NCBI GenBank assembly: GCA_003263775.1
Contig: JYJJ01000019.1
Location: 62,001-126,000 of the forward strand
Direction of reading: 5' to 3'
DNA: 64,000 bases
Source of the DNA: Vibrio maritimus
GTDB lineage: Bacteria; Pseudomonadota; Gammaproteobacteria; Enterobacterales; Vibrionaceae
Positions 48,044-57,223 of the stretch are shown in pieces. The stretch's first letter is position 1; the number at the start of each line of letters is the position of its first letter. A program made the translations under genes and the position numbers. Below the pieces are notes generated by a model that worked only from the letters and a program-made list of their open reading frames with translations, was not told the DNA's origin and ran no database searches.

Positions 48044-49585
48044 ATGAATACCTCTGCCCTACGACACAATGCCAAGGAGGCGACGCAAAAGTTCTCCAGA
48101 GCAGCGATACAGGTTATTCTTTTTATTGCCGTGATGGGTACAGCAATGGCTGTTGCGGCAATTATGAGAATGGAGTTTATGCCTAGCTTCATTATTTCTA
48201 TCGGCGACATGATTATGTCAATGATGTTTGGGATGCTTGGTAATCTCCCTATTATATTTTGTATGGGATTAGCCGCAGCACTTGCACAAAAGAAAAAGGT
48301 CGATGCTGCTATAACGGCACTTATCTCATTCCTATTCTTTTTGGTTGCCAACAATACTTATCTGACTAATAACAATATGTTAGCGGAAGAAGGTATTGCT
48401 GGTTTATACGGTACTGGTCAAGCGATGGTACTCGGCTTCCAAGTTGTCGACATGGGCGTTATTCTTGGCATGCTAATGGGTATCTTAGTAGGCTGGTTAC
48501 ATAATAAATATCAAGGTTTGACCTTTGGTGCTTATTTTAGAATCTACGAAGGCTCTCGCTTTGTATTTATTCTAATGATTCCGATTACCGCCGTACTTGC
48601 TATCTCTGCATGTTACTTCTGGCCACCGATGAACAATATGATCAACAACTTAGCGTCGTTGATTGAGACTTCAGGTGTGTTCGGTATCTTTAACTACACT
48701 GCATGGAACTTCTGGCTAATCCCAACAGGTCTCCATCACCCGTTATGGATGTCCTTCTTCTACACGCCTTTAGGCGGTACTGCAGAGGTTGGCGGCGAAG
48801 TGATTCATGGTGCGCAGACCATCTTCCTTGCTGAGATGTCGCATATGAATGAGATCACTGAGCTAGATCCATCGATTAAGTATGTGAGCTTCGGTCTGAC
48901 CAAAGTGTTTGGTTCTCTAGCTATCGCGGCTGCGTTTATCCGCACTGCATCCAAAGAGAAGAAAGCCTACGCTAAAAGCATCATTATTCCGAGCTTAGCA
49001 GTAGCGGTAGGTACAGGTATTCTTGAGCCACTGCACTTCCTATACATCTTCATTGCACCATCAATCTGGTTTATCTACGGACTTGTTGGCGGTATTGCAG
49101 ACAGTATTACCTACATGCTTGGTGTTAGCACTTATATGCCAAACGGTATTATAGATTTGATTATTACTAATATTGCGATGCCGTTAAGTTTAACTAAGGC
49201 TCACTTCACTGTATTAATCGGTATTTTTATGATGCCACTATGGTATTTGCCAACAGTATGGATCATCAAAAAGAGAAATATTGACATATTCCAAGACCAA
49301 GAAGCCTCCAATGAGGACGTAATTAAAAGTGCCGTCAGCGACAATTCAGATGTGAAACACTTTATTGCTGGATTAGGTGGACAAGACAATATCGAAACCG
49401 TTGGTAACTGTTTTACTCGATTACGTGTTCAAGTTAAAAACCCAGAGTTAATTAATAAGTTAGAAATAGAGAAAGGCAAACAAACCGGCGTCGTTGTTAA
49501 TGGCAATAATGTTCAAATTATCATTGGCATGCACGTAGAAACCTATAAAGAGAAAATGTGTGACGCATTAGGTTTAGAAGCCTAG
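48044..49585 (+). CDS. PTS EIICB component, alpha-glucoside/maltose type
   Basis: Membrane transporter of the phosphotransferase system (513 aa). The EIIC part is a polytopic domain with the substrate-binding stretch NFWLIPTGLHHPLWMSFFYTPLGG and IPSLAVAVGTGILEPLHFLYIF. The C-terminal EIIB has the phosphorylated Cys in NCFTRLRVQVKN. No EIIA domain is attached, so a glucose-type EIIA from elsewhere is needed. It delivers the phosphorylated disaccharide to the GH4 enzyme encoded just upstream. Confidence 0.92.
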   Translation: MNTSALRHNAKEATQKFSRAAIQVILFIAVMGTAMAVAAIMRMEFMPSFIISIGDMIMSMMFGMLGNLPIIFCMGLAAALAQKKKVDAAITALISFLFFLVANNTYLTNNNMLAEEGIAGLYGTGQAMVLGFQVVDMGVILGMLMGILVGWLHNKYQGLTFGAYFRIYEGSRFVFILMIPITAVLAISACYFWPPMNNMINNLASLIETSGVFGIFNYTAWNFWLIPTGLHHPLWMSFFYTPLGGTAEVGGEVIHGAQTIFLAEMSHMNEITELDPSIKYVSFGLTKVFGSLAIAAAFIRTASKEKKAYAKSIIIPSLAVAVGTGILEPLHFLYIFIAPSIWFIYGLVGGIADSITYMLGVSTYMPNGIIDLIITNIAMPLSLTKAHFTVLIGIFMMPLWYLPTVWIIKKRNIDIFQDQEASNEDVIKSAVSDNSDVKHFIAGLGGQDNIETVGNCFTRLRVQVKNPELINKLEIEKGKQTGVVVNGNNVQIIIGMHVETYKEKMCDALGLEA

Positions 49586-49648
49586 ACCATCCAAATTTCA
49601 GGGAGGATATCTTCCTCCCTTATAAAATTTAAATTTTTGAGGTAAGTT

Positions 49649-50668
49649 ATGAGAGATACATATAACGTAAAGCTTGTTGGCTTAAAAGACGTACAACTAT
49701 TAAATGAACAACTTGATGACTCGAATCTAAAATCAAACGAAGCCATCATTAAAAATGAGATGTCACTAATTAGTGCCGGAACCGAGCTATCTCGCGTTTA
49801 TGGTATTAAAAAAGGTGTCGAGTACCCTCTCTACACTGGCTATATTTCTGTCGGCGAAGTGGTTGAAAAAGGCGATGACTTATCTGGCATCGAAGTGGGT
49901 GACCGAGTCATGTTCAACGGCCCGCATAAACAATTCCAACGTTTCGAGCACAATGGACGCAATCTAGAACTTATTCTCAAAGTCGATCCAGAGCTGACTT
50001 TAGAGCAAGCGGCTCTGGTCTACCTAGCCTCTATCTCGATGAATGGTGTCGCTATCGCTGACGTCAAACTTGGTGACACAGCAGCCGTATTTGGCCTCGG
50101 CACTATCGGCCTTATCACCGCGAAGCTTCTGCAACTTGCCGGAGCAAAAGTCATAGCCATTGACCCTGTTGCTTCTCGTACGGAAGACGCGAAAAGAATC
50201 GGCATCCAGCACGTTGTTAGCTGTGCACCAGAGCATCAAGAGTCTGAAGTCATGGCGTTAACAAATGGTCGCGGCGTTGATATTGCCATCGATGTCGCAG
50301 GCGTATCGCCTGCTATCGAAACAGCGGTCAACTGTGCTGCATTCAATGGCCAGGTGATTTTGAGTGGCTCTCCACGTGCCGAGCATCAAGGTAATGTTAC
50401 CGCCATTCTTAATCGCATTCATATGCGCATGTTGACCGTTAAGGGTGCATACAATGGTTTGTATCCATTTTACGAGCAAGAAGGCTCACGCATGTGTGTA
50501 GAGCGCAATATGCAGTACATCGTCGATTGTCTAAAAGATGGTCGTTTGAAAGCGGAAGACTACATCAGCCATATCCTGTCTCCTCGTGATGCAATGCAAG
50601 GCTACCAAGGCTTGATGGAAGATCGTGATAACTACAAGTGCGTCGCATTCGACTGGACTCAGCTGTAA
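49649..50668 (+). CDS. Medium-chain dehydrogenase without the catalytic zinc cysteine
   Basis: A 339-aa MDR-superfamily oxidoreductase with NAD(P) fold VFGLGTIGLITAKLLQLAGA. The position of the usual catalytic zinc Cys reads SLISAGTELSRVYG, and the four-Cys structural lobe is missing, as in a known subgroup of sugar-related MDR proteins. It lies in the alpha-glucoside operon between the PTS gene and a Gfo/Idh/MocA gene, so it may oxidise a sugar or keto-sugar intermediate. The exact reaction is unknown. Confidence 0.8.
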   Translation: MRDTYNVKLVGLKDVQLLNEQLDDSNLKSNEAIIKNEMSLISAGTELSRVYGIKKGVEYPLYTGYISVGEVVEKGDDLSGIEVGDRVMFNGPHKQFQRFEHNGRNLELILKVDPELTLEQAALVYLASISMNGVAIADVKLGDTAAVFGLGTIGLITAKLLQLAGAKVIAIDPVASRTEDAKRIGIQHVVSCAPEHQESEVMALTNGRGVDIAIDVAGVSPAIETAVNCAAFNGQVILSGSPRAEHQGNVTAILNRIHMRMLTVKGAYNGLYPFYEQEGSRMCVERNMQYIVDCLKDGRLKAEDYISHILSPRDAMQGYQGLMEDRDNYKCVAFDWTQL

Positions 50669-50678
50669 CAGGAGAACA

Positions 50679-51671
50679 ATGATGAAACTTGGAATCGTGG
50701 GTGCGGGTGGCATCGTAAAAGTCTGTTTAGAAGCACTTCAGAAGATTGATGAAATTACTGTGTCCGCCATCTGCGTTCTTGAAAAAGAACGCCAGGTTGC
50801 AGAAGAGCTCGCTGAGAAATACGCTATTGAGACGGTATACACCGATTACGATGACTTCTTGGCTGACGAATCAGTTGATGCTGTGTATGTAGGTATCATC
50901 AATAGTCTGCATTATGCATTCACCAAAAAGGCGCTTGAAGCAAACAAGAACGTCATATGCGAAAAGCCGTTTACGTCACTAGCGAGTGAAACTAGAGAGC
51001 TGGCAAGCATGGCTGTGGAAAAACGCTTGTACCTGTTTGAAGCCATCACACTGCTGCACTTTAGAAACTACCGATATGTCCAAGAAAAGATCGGTGAGCT
51101 TGGTGATATTAAACTGGTACAGTGTAATTTCTCCCAGTTTTCGAGTCGCTACCCTCAGTACAAAGACGGCAATATCCTTCCTGCTTTTAGTCCTGAGTTA
51201 TCAGGTGGTGCGCTGTACGATTTGAATGTCTACAACATTCATTTCGTGATGGGACTGTTTGGCACGCCAAACGACGTGCACTACCTAGCGAATCGTGGGC
51301 ACAACGGCATCGATACATCGGGTATTTGCACCCTTCAATACCCAAGTTTCATCGCATCATGTGCGGCAGCAAAAGACTCAACCAGCCCAAACTTTGCCAT
51401 TATACAAGGTGAAAAAGGCTACATTAAGGTTGAAGGAGCGACAAACTTCTGTCCAAGTGTCACGTTTGTGTGTGGCGGGCACACCGAAACGTTTGATGAA
51501 GCCGATCATGAGAATCACATGGTCGAAGAGTTCCAAAGCTTCGAGCGTCTGTTCCGAGAACAAGATCTTGAGCAATGCTATCAACACCTAAACCATTCGG
51601 TTTCTGTGATGAACGTTATCGAGCAAGCACGATTAAGTGCTGGGATCGCTTTCTCTTGCGACACTAACTAA
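50679..51671 (+). CDS. Gfo/Idh/MocA-family oxidoreductase
   Basis: A 330-aa NAD(P)-dependent sugar/inositol dehydrogenase-like protein, with nucleotide motif KLGIVGAGGIVKVCLEAL and the catalytic-lysine motif NVICEKPFTS, followed by the C-terminal alpha/beta domain (PELSGGALYDLNVYNIHFVMGLFG). GGAG sits before the tandem ATGs at 50679 and 50682. It is the last gene of the operon and a strong terminator follows. Together with the MDR protein it suggests handling of an oxidised glucoside. Confidence 0.88.
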   Translation: MMKLGIVGAGGIVKVCLEALQKIDEITVSAICVLEKERQVAEELAEKYAIETVYTDYDDFLADESVDAVYVGIINSLHYAFTKKALEANKNVICEKPFTSLASETRELASMAVEKRLYLFEAITLLHFRNYRYVQEKIGELGDIKLVQCNFSQFSSRYPQYKDGNILPAFSPELSGGALYDLNVYNIHFVMGLFGTPNDVHYLANRGHNGIDTSGICTLQYPSFIASCAAAKDSTSPNFAIIQGEKGYIKVEGATNFCPSVTFVCGGHTETFDEADHENHMVEEFQSFERLFREQDLEQCYQHLNHSVSVMNVIEQARLSAGIAFSCDTN

Positions 51672-51698
51672 CTGCTCCTACCCCCGAACAGTTTTTCC

Positions 51699-51723
51699 AA
51701 AGCCCCATTCGGGGCTTTTTTTG
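51699..51723 (+). terminator. Terminator of the alpha-glucoside operon
   Basis: Stem AAAGCCCC/GGGGCTTT with loop ATTC followed by a run of T. Confidence 0.92.
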
Positions 51724-51733
51724 TTATTGACGA

Positions 51734-51780
51734 AAGTAGAAGGTTTATTCTACCCTGTAAGTAGAATAAACCTTCTACTT
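51734..51780. promoter_or_regulatory. Double operator of the TetR-type regulator
   Basis: Two perfect 20-bp arms in inverted orientation (left arm AAGTAGAAGGTTTATTCTAC) separated by 7 bp. Each arm is itself a near-palindrome, GTAGAA-N6-TTCTAC, so the element holds two 18-bp operators. It ends 13 bp before the TetR gene and should cover its promoter, giving autoregulation and control of the downstream reductase. Confidence 0.8.
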
Positions 51781-51793
51781 ATGGAATGACGTT

Positions 51794-52339
51794 ATGACAC
51801 AACAGCAAATAGCTGAAAATCTCGAGCAAGCTTTTGCGCAAAAAGGATTCGCAGAGCCGAGTGTCGCCGAGCTAAAAGCGCTGTCTGGCGTAAGCATGCG
51901 CACTCTGTACAAATACTTCCCTTCCAAAGAGAGTATGGTCGTTGGCGCACTTAACCATCGACATCAACGCTACATCGCACTGTTAGAGCAGTGCGCACAG
52001 CAAAGTGGGCTTGATGCCACCCTTTCTGCCTTTGACGTTCTTGGCGGCTGGATGAAAGAGCACGCGCCGAAAGGTTGTCTATCGGTCAACGCGCTTGCTG
52101 CTTTTCCTGACAACGTGGACATAAATTCGACAGTTGAAAAACACAAACAACAGGTTATCGACTCTCTAACCAAATTGAGTGGACGAGAAGATCTTTCTAA
52201 TGCTCTATTTGTTCTACATGAGGGAACAACAACCGCTTATCCCATTTTAGGTGAATCGGCGATTACCGCTGCCAAAGTAGCTATCACTACTTTGTTTTCT
52301 ACCCAATCAACAAGCCACATAAAAGGAATTCAACAATGA
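51794..52339 (+). CDS. TetR-family regulator
   Basis: A 181-aa repressor with N-terminal helix-turn-helix (IAENLEQAFAQKGFAEPSVAELKALSGVSMRTLYKYFPSKESMVVGAL) and helical ligand domain (CLSVNALAAFPDNVDINSTVEKHKQQVIDSL). Its stop overlaps the start of the next gene by 4 bp (ATGA), so regulator and reductase are one unit behind the double operator. Confidence 0.9.
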   Translation: MTQQQIAENLEQAFAQKGFAEPSVAELKALSGVSMRTLYKYFPSKESMVVGALNHRHQRYIALLEQCAQQSGLDATLSAFDVLGGWMKEHAPKGCLSVNALAAFPDNVDINSTVEKHKQQVIDSLTKLSGREDLSNALFVLHEGTTTAYPILGESAITAAKVAITTLFSTQSTSHIKGIQQ

Positions 52340-53382
52340 GCACGGTAATGACAGGCGTACAACTGATTGGTCATGGCGATCTCGACCAGCTAGAACTTCA
52401 CAGCGATATTCCGCTACCTTCGCCAAAAGCCGATGAGGTTTTAATTAAAGTCAGCGCAGCTGGCGTCAATAATACCGATATCAACACACGTATCGGTTGG
52501 TACTCAAAAGGCGATAACGACAGTGAAGATGCAAGCTGGGATGGCAAGGCACTGGGGCTACCTCGTATTCAAGGCGCTGATGTGTGTGGTCATATCGTCG
52601 CAGTAGGTTCTAATATCGACACTAGTCGCATTGGCGAACGCGTACTGATTGACCCATGTTTGCGTTACGTAGATGGTCAAAGACTAGAGCATTTCTGGTA
52701 CTTTGGCTCTGAGTGTGATGGCGGTTTTGCGGAGTATACGACCGTAGATGCTCGTCAGGCTTACAGTGTAAATTCACGCTATACCGATACCGAGCTTGCG
52801 TCATTTCCTTGTTCTTACTCCACTGCTGAGAACATGCTAACACGCGCAAATGTTACCTCAGGCGATATCGTATTGGTCACTGGTGCCTCTGGCGGAGTTG
52901 GCTCTGCAGCGGTTCAGTTGGCCAAAGCGAGAGGTGCGACCGTTATTGCTGTGACAAGCGAATCTAAAGCAGCGAAACTGCTTGAGATTGGCGCGGACAA
53001 GACGGTATCGCGCGGTCAGAACTTAGTGGAAACACTAGGCAATAACAGTGTTAATGTCGTGATTGACCTTGTGGCTGGGCCACAATGGCCTGAGCTTCTC
53101 GAAGTTATGGCTCCCAAAGGACGCTATGCTGTCTCTGGTGCGATCGGAGGCCCTCTGGTTGAGCTCGATGTGCGTACCTTGTACCTCAAGGATTTATCAT
53201 TCTTTGGCTGTACTGGACTCGAAGACGAAGTGTTCCTGAATCTAATCAGCCGCATTGAAAGAGAACAGATTAAGCCACTTGTCGGCAAAACATTTGAGCT
53301 TGCAGAGATCAAACAGGCACAAACTGAATTTGTTGAAAAAAACCATATTGGTAAGATTGTTCTCAACGTAAGTGCGTCTTAA
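52336..53382 (+). CDS. Quinone-oxidoreductase-like medium-chain reductase
   Basis: A 348-aa NADPH:quinone reductase/enoyl reductase-like MDR protein. It has the zinc-free N-terminus AAGVNNTDINTRIGWY, IQGADVCGHIVAVGSNI and the nucleotide motif VLVTGASGGVGSAAVQLAKARGA. Probably detoxifies quinones or reactive carbonyls that also serve as ligands for the TetR repressor; that is inference from the arrangement. Confidence 0.87.
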   Translation: MSTVMTGVQLIGHGDLDQLELHSDIPLPSPKADEVLIKVSAAGVNNTDINTRIGWYSKGDNDSEDASWDGKALGLPRIQGADVCGHIVAVGSNIDTSRIGERVLIDPCLRYVDGQRLEHFWYFGSECDGGFAEYTTVDARQAYSVNSRYTDTELASFPCSYSTAENMLTRANVTSGDIVLVTGASGGVGSAAVQLAKARGATVIAVTSESKAAKLLEIGADKTVSRGQNLVETLGNNSVNVVIDLVAGPQWPELLEVMAPKGRYAVSGAIGGPLVELDVRTLYLKDLSFFGCTGLEDEVFLNLISRIEREQIKPLVGKTFELAEIKQAQTEFVEKNHIGKIVLNVSAS

Positions 53383-53399
53383 TCGGATCGAAAAAATGT

Positions 53400-53419
53400 G
53401 AGGGCGCTTCTGCGCCCTC
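53400..53419. terminator. Bidirectional terminator
   Basis: Perfect stem GAGGGCGC/GCGCCCTC with loop TTCT; six A on the left give the T-run for the leftward lpd gene. Confidence 0.85.
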
Positions 53420-53427
53420 TTCTCTAA

Positions 53428-54837
53428 TTATTTCTTTCTAGCTGGAAGCATATCCGTCATAGAGCCTTCCACAACTTCAGCCGCAAAAGCAAACGTCTCT
53501 GCTAGTGTAGGATGAGCATGAACCGTATGAGCAATATCTTTCGCTCGTCCGCCTAACTCAAGCACAGCAGCGGCTTCGTGAATCAACTCACCCGCGTTTT
53601 CGCCGCAGATACCTGCACCGATAAGTGTCCCCGTTTCCTTATCAAACAACGCTTTCGTCACACCATTAGTGGCATTGACACTCTGAGCACGTCCACTCAC
53701 CAACCAAGGTACCTTACCCACGCTGTATTGCAAACCTTGCTCTTTAGCCTCTGTCTCGGTTAAGCCGACCCAAGCAAGCTCTGGGTGCGTGTAAGCGACA
53801 GAGGGGATAGCTGCAGGGCTGAACGTGGAATCTAAGCCAGCAATGTTCTCTGCTGCGACCTTGCCTTCATGAGTAGCTTTATGTGCAAGCATTGGTCCGT
53901 CAACAATATCGCCAATGGCAAACACATGACCCACATTAGTTTGCATTCTGTCGTTAACTTTAACGCGCCCTTTCGCGTCTAGTTCTACGCCAAGCTTATC
54001 CAACCCAAGGTTATCTGTATTAGGAGCTCGGCCTACTGCAATCAGCACAGCATCAAACAAGCTTGGCTCGGGGGCTTTTTTCCCTTCAAATGACACTAAA
54101 ATGCCATCTGGCTGAGCGTCCATTTGAGTCACTAGAGTTTTAGTGAGCGTTTGATAGGTTTTCTTGGTCGCACGCTGTAAAGGCTGTACTAAGTCTTTGT
54201 CTGCACTTGGAATGATATGATCTTGCGCTTCGACGATCGTAATGTTGGAACCTAGCGCTGCGTAAACTTGTGCCATTTCAAGTCCAATGATCCCACCACC
54301 CACAATAAGCAGACGTTCTGGAATAGACTCCATGGCCAGAGCATCGGTTGAATCCCAAATACGCGGATCATTTGGTGCGATAGGTAGTGAGATCGAATGG
54401 GATCCTGTCGCGATGATCGCGTGCTTAAATTCCACAAGTTGATCGCTCTCACCCGTGACCGAAAGTGTGTTGGTAGAGGTAAACTGCCCTCGCCCTTGAA
54501 GTCGCGTTACCTTGCGCGCTTTCGCTAGGCCAGCGATACCTTTGGTGAGTTCGTTAATCTTTGACTGCTTATGCTCACGTAACGCCCCGAGGTCGATTTG
54601 GGGCTCGGCAAAGGTGATCCCCATAGATTGGCCCAGTTTCGCGTGCTCAATCAGCGATGTCGCATGCAATAGCGCTTTGGAAGGGATACAGCCCACATTG
54701 ACACACACACCACCTAAAGTGTCTCTACTTTCGATAATACACACTGACAAGCCTAAATCTGCGGCTCGAAATGCTGCGGTATAACCGCCGGGTCCACCAC
54801 CGAGTACTGCAACATCTACGTTGATAGATTCCGTCAT
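53428..54837 (-). CDS. lpd: Dihydrolipoamide dehydrogenase
   Basis: FAD-dependent disulfide oxidoreductase (469 aa) that reoxidises lipoyl groups of 2-oxoacid dehydrogenase or glycine cleavage complexes. FAD motif VAVLGGGPGGYTAAFRAADLG, redox disulfide GGVCVNVGCIPSKALL, NAD motif LLIVGGGIIGLEMAQVYAALG and the catalytic His-Glu region HTVHAHPTLAETFA. ATG 54837 is preceded by AAGGAG. No E1 or E2 genes are adjacent, so this is a stand-alone E3, probably an extra copy besides the main one on chromosome 1. Confidence 0.93.
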   Translation of the reverse strand: MTESINVDVAVLGGGPGGYTAAFRAADLGLSVCIIESRDTLGGVCVNVGCIPSKALLHATSLIEHAKLGQSMGITFAEPQIDLGALREHKQSKINELTKGIAGLAKARKVTRLQGRGQFTSTNTLSVTGESDQLVEFKHAIIATGSHSISLPIAPNDPRIWDSTDALAMESIPERLLIVGGGIIGLEMAQVYAALGSNITIVEAQDHIIPSADKDLVQPLQRATKKTYQTLTKTLVTQMDAQPDGILVSFEGKKAPEPSLFDAVLIAVGRAPNTDNLGLDKLGVELDAKGRVKVNDRMQTNVGHVFAIGDIVDGPMLAHKATHEGKVAAENIAGLDSTFSPAAIPSVAYTHPELAWVGLTETEAKEQGLQYSVGKVPWLVSGRAQSVNATNGVTKALFDKETGTLIGAGICGENAGELIHEAAAVLELGGRAKDIAHTVHAHPTLAETFAFAAEVVEGSMTDMLPARKK

Positions 54838-55030
54838 ACTGTCTCTCCTTGAATACCTGCTTGGATTTGCTAGAAATTTGCTAAGCAAGCCCAGTATAGA
54901 CTGGTTAAATGTCTGAGCAGTGTTAATTTTTTCGGCTAAGTGACCTAGGTTTCAAACTTCGCTTTATCTGTCATAAATAGTCGTTAGTATTAGCGCTCCC
55001 ATCAACAGCAGACGGTTCACACTATTAAAA

Positions 55031-55369
55031 ATGCGAAACAAAGCACTCTTCACTATTGCCGCGCTTGCCCTTTCTGGTTGCTCTTCCTATCAAATGAACC
55101 AGTTGGGATTTCGATCGTCTCCCGTTAATGTTTATCCAAACTACATGGATGCAATTGAGCTATGTGAGGTGGCAAACGGCTATCGTCCTAGCAACCAAAC
55201 CGTCGTTGCAGTAGTAAGCGAGCAATCAAAGCGAGGACTCACCCATGATCGCTGTGACGAGCTAGTAAAAGAGCTCTACTTCAGCCGTTTCATTAAGAGT
55301 ATTAAGATCACTCGACCAGAAACTCCCACTGAGCCCATCCCTACACCATTGCCAGCCAAACCTCAATAG
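55031..55369 (+). CDS. Small lipoprotein, unknown function
   Basis: A 112-aa protein with a lipoprotein signal (LFTIAALALSGC-SS, the lipobox LSGC). The mature part contains two further Cys (LCEVANGYRP and HDRCDELV) that may form a disulfide, and a proline-rich tail. I do not recognise the family. It is convergent with the MFS gene, 5 bp apart. Confidence 0.75.
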   Translation: MRNKALFTIAALALSGCSSYQMNQLGFRSSPVNVYPNYMDAIELCEVANGYRPSNQTVVAVVSEQSKRGLTHDRCDELVKELYFSRFIKSIKITRPETPTEPIPTPLPAKPQ

Positions 55370-55374
55370 TGCCA

Positions 55375-56618
55375 CTATCGAGATACAGGTTTAGTAAAAC
55401 GAGTTTGGCCTGTGCTGACTAAACTATCGCGATGTAGCAACCACATAGCCAATGTTGCTAACATGATGACGAATGTGCCAATGGCAAACCCGAACTCTGT
55501 CAGTTGATAGTGTGCTAGATAAGCGATCACAACATAGCTTGCGCTCTGTAATGTCGTGGTAAACAGCTTCATTCCACCATCGACTCGACCTCTGACTGAA
55601 TTGTCTACCTCGTGATGAAGCTTATTAACTCGGGCAATACGATTCGTAACGTTAAACACTCCAATAAGTAGCGCCACTAACACAATTGATAACGGGGACA
55701 GCGTTATTGTCATCACACAAAGCAGTAAACTAATACAAGCCATACTCACCAACATAAGCTGTTGATGGCTCACTTTATCCATCACTTTGACAATCATCAG
55801 CCCACATACCATCGCACCCACGCCGTAGTTTATCTGCCACCAAGCAAACCACTCCCCGGAATATTGATTCTCAGAAAGGTAAATAGGAACCAACTTCGCT
55901 AAATACGTCATCATCGGATAACCCACACACGACAGGGCAATGAAAGCGAAAAATCGCGGAGATTGGCGGAATATACTCGCCGATTCACGCAGTTGCTGGT
56001 GGAACTGGACCACCTTCTGAGTCGACATAACAGATCGGTGGCGAATGGCGACAAAACATATCATGCGACGAACGCCAATGCTCCGGTAAGTTGAGCAAAC
56101 TCTTCCATTGACCACACTTCCAAAAGCCAAACGCCCATACCGCCTGCGCTTAATGTGGTGATCTGCATGACGATCTCCTGTTGACTGGATACGCGGCCAT
56201 ACTCGCTGGGTTTATAAAGCTCTTGAGTAAACGCTCCGTTGGTTGCCCAAGCGATATCGCTCGCCAACCAAAACGAAACTAGGCAAAAAGCGAGTATCCA
56301 AACGGAGACAGCGCTATGAGCACTTCCTAGTTGCGAGCTGTTGGTCATCATTCCACCTATCACAATGCAGCTCGCTGCGAGCACTTGTACTAATTGAGTT
56401 AGTGCTAGAATATGTTTTCGGGGACAACGGTCGATAGCCGTTGCGACAAATGGTGTCAGCACGAATGACATTACGGTACAGGCTAAGGTCACAACAGCCA
56501 AAAACATTCCGTTGTTTCCCTGCTTGAGGATGAACCACGGTAACGCCATCAACATCATTCCCGATGCTATTCCATCAAACATCAACCCCAGTAAGTGCAA
56601 TCTTCTATTTTTTTCCAT
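55375..56618 (-). CDS. MFS transporter under probable SoxR control (frame broken once)
   Basis: Major facilitator of about 12 helices. N-half: LLGLMFDGIASGMMLMALPWFILKQGN and ATAIDRCPRKHILAL (the inter-helix basic motif). C-half: FVAIRHRSV through WLLHRDSLV. One base is missing near 56064; repair reads TGALAFVAMICFVAIRHRSVMSTQK and gives 414 aa. It is divergent from soxR and its promoter carries the SoxR operator, so export of redox-active drugs or metabolites is the likely role. Confidence 0.83.
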
Positions 56619-56651
56619 ACGATTTCTTCCCTAACCTTGTGACTGATCTCA

Positions 56652-56682
56652 AGGTTAAAATCTCAACTTAACTTGAGGTCAA
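56652..56682 (-). promoter_or_regulatory. SoxR-type promoter of the MFS gene
   Basis: On the minus strand TTGACC (56677-56682) and TAACCT (56652-56657) are separated by 19 bp, the over-long spacing of MerR/SoxR-activated promoters. The spacer contains CCTCAAGTTAAGTTGAGA, a near match to the SoxR box CCTCAAGTTAACTTGAGG. On the plus strand TATAAT at 56685-56690 can serve soxR. Confidence 0.82.
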
Positions 56683-56713
56683 GCTATAATTGCATAAAAG
56701 ATAAGGAGTATTT

Positions 56714-57166
56714 ATGGAGCTTTCCGTAGGACAAGTCGCTAAACGTGCAGAAGTCGCGGTTTCCGCGCTGCATTTTTATGAGCAGAAAGGGATGATCACC
56801 AGTTGGCGGAATCAAGGCAATCAACGCCGGTATGACAGTTCGGTACTTAGACGAATTGCAGTGATAAAGACAGGACAACAATTAGGACTCAGTTTGGAAG
56901 AAATCAAACAGGCACTATCCAGCCTGCCACTGAATCGAGCGCCGAGTCAGGAAGAGTGGCAAAAGATGGGGCAAGATTGGCGTGCCTTACTGGACGAAAA
57001 GATTTGGTTGATGACAAAACTCAGAGACGAACTTGGCGAGTGTATTGGCTGTGGCTGCTTATCACTGTCTAAGTGTCGACTGCGCAATCCACAAGATGCT
57101 TTGGCTGATACATTAGGCAACGGCGCCACACTGTGGAAACAGCAAAAAAGAGGCGCATCAGAATGA
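56714..57166 (+). CDS. soxR: SoxR, redox-sensing MerR-family activator
   Basis: A 150-aa MerR-family protein with helix-turn-helix ELSVGQVAKRAEVAVSALHFYEQKGMITSWRNQGNQRRYDSSVLRRI and the [2Fe-2S] cluster motif CIGCGCLSLSKC (C-x2-C-x-C-x5-C). It senses redox-cycling compounds. AAGGAG precedes ATG 56714. There is no soxS gene nearby, as expected outside the enterobacteria; its adjacent target is the divergent MFS pump. Confidence 0.95.
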   Translation: MELSVGQVAKRAEVAVSALHFYEQKGMITSWRNQGNQRRYDSSVLRRIAVIKTGQQLGLSLEEIKQALSSLPLNRAPSQEEWQKMGQDWRALLDEKIWLMTKLRDELGECIGCGCLSLSKCRLRNPQDALADTLGNGATLWKQQKRGASE

Positions 57167-57223
57167 TTTATGAGGTATCGCGCACTTAATAGCTAATTAG
57201 TAAAACTTCGCTATTAACCTTAG

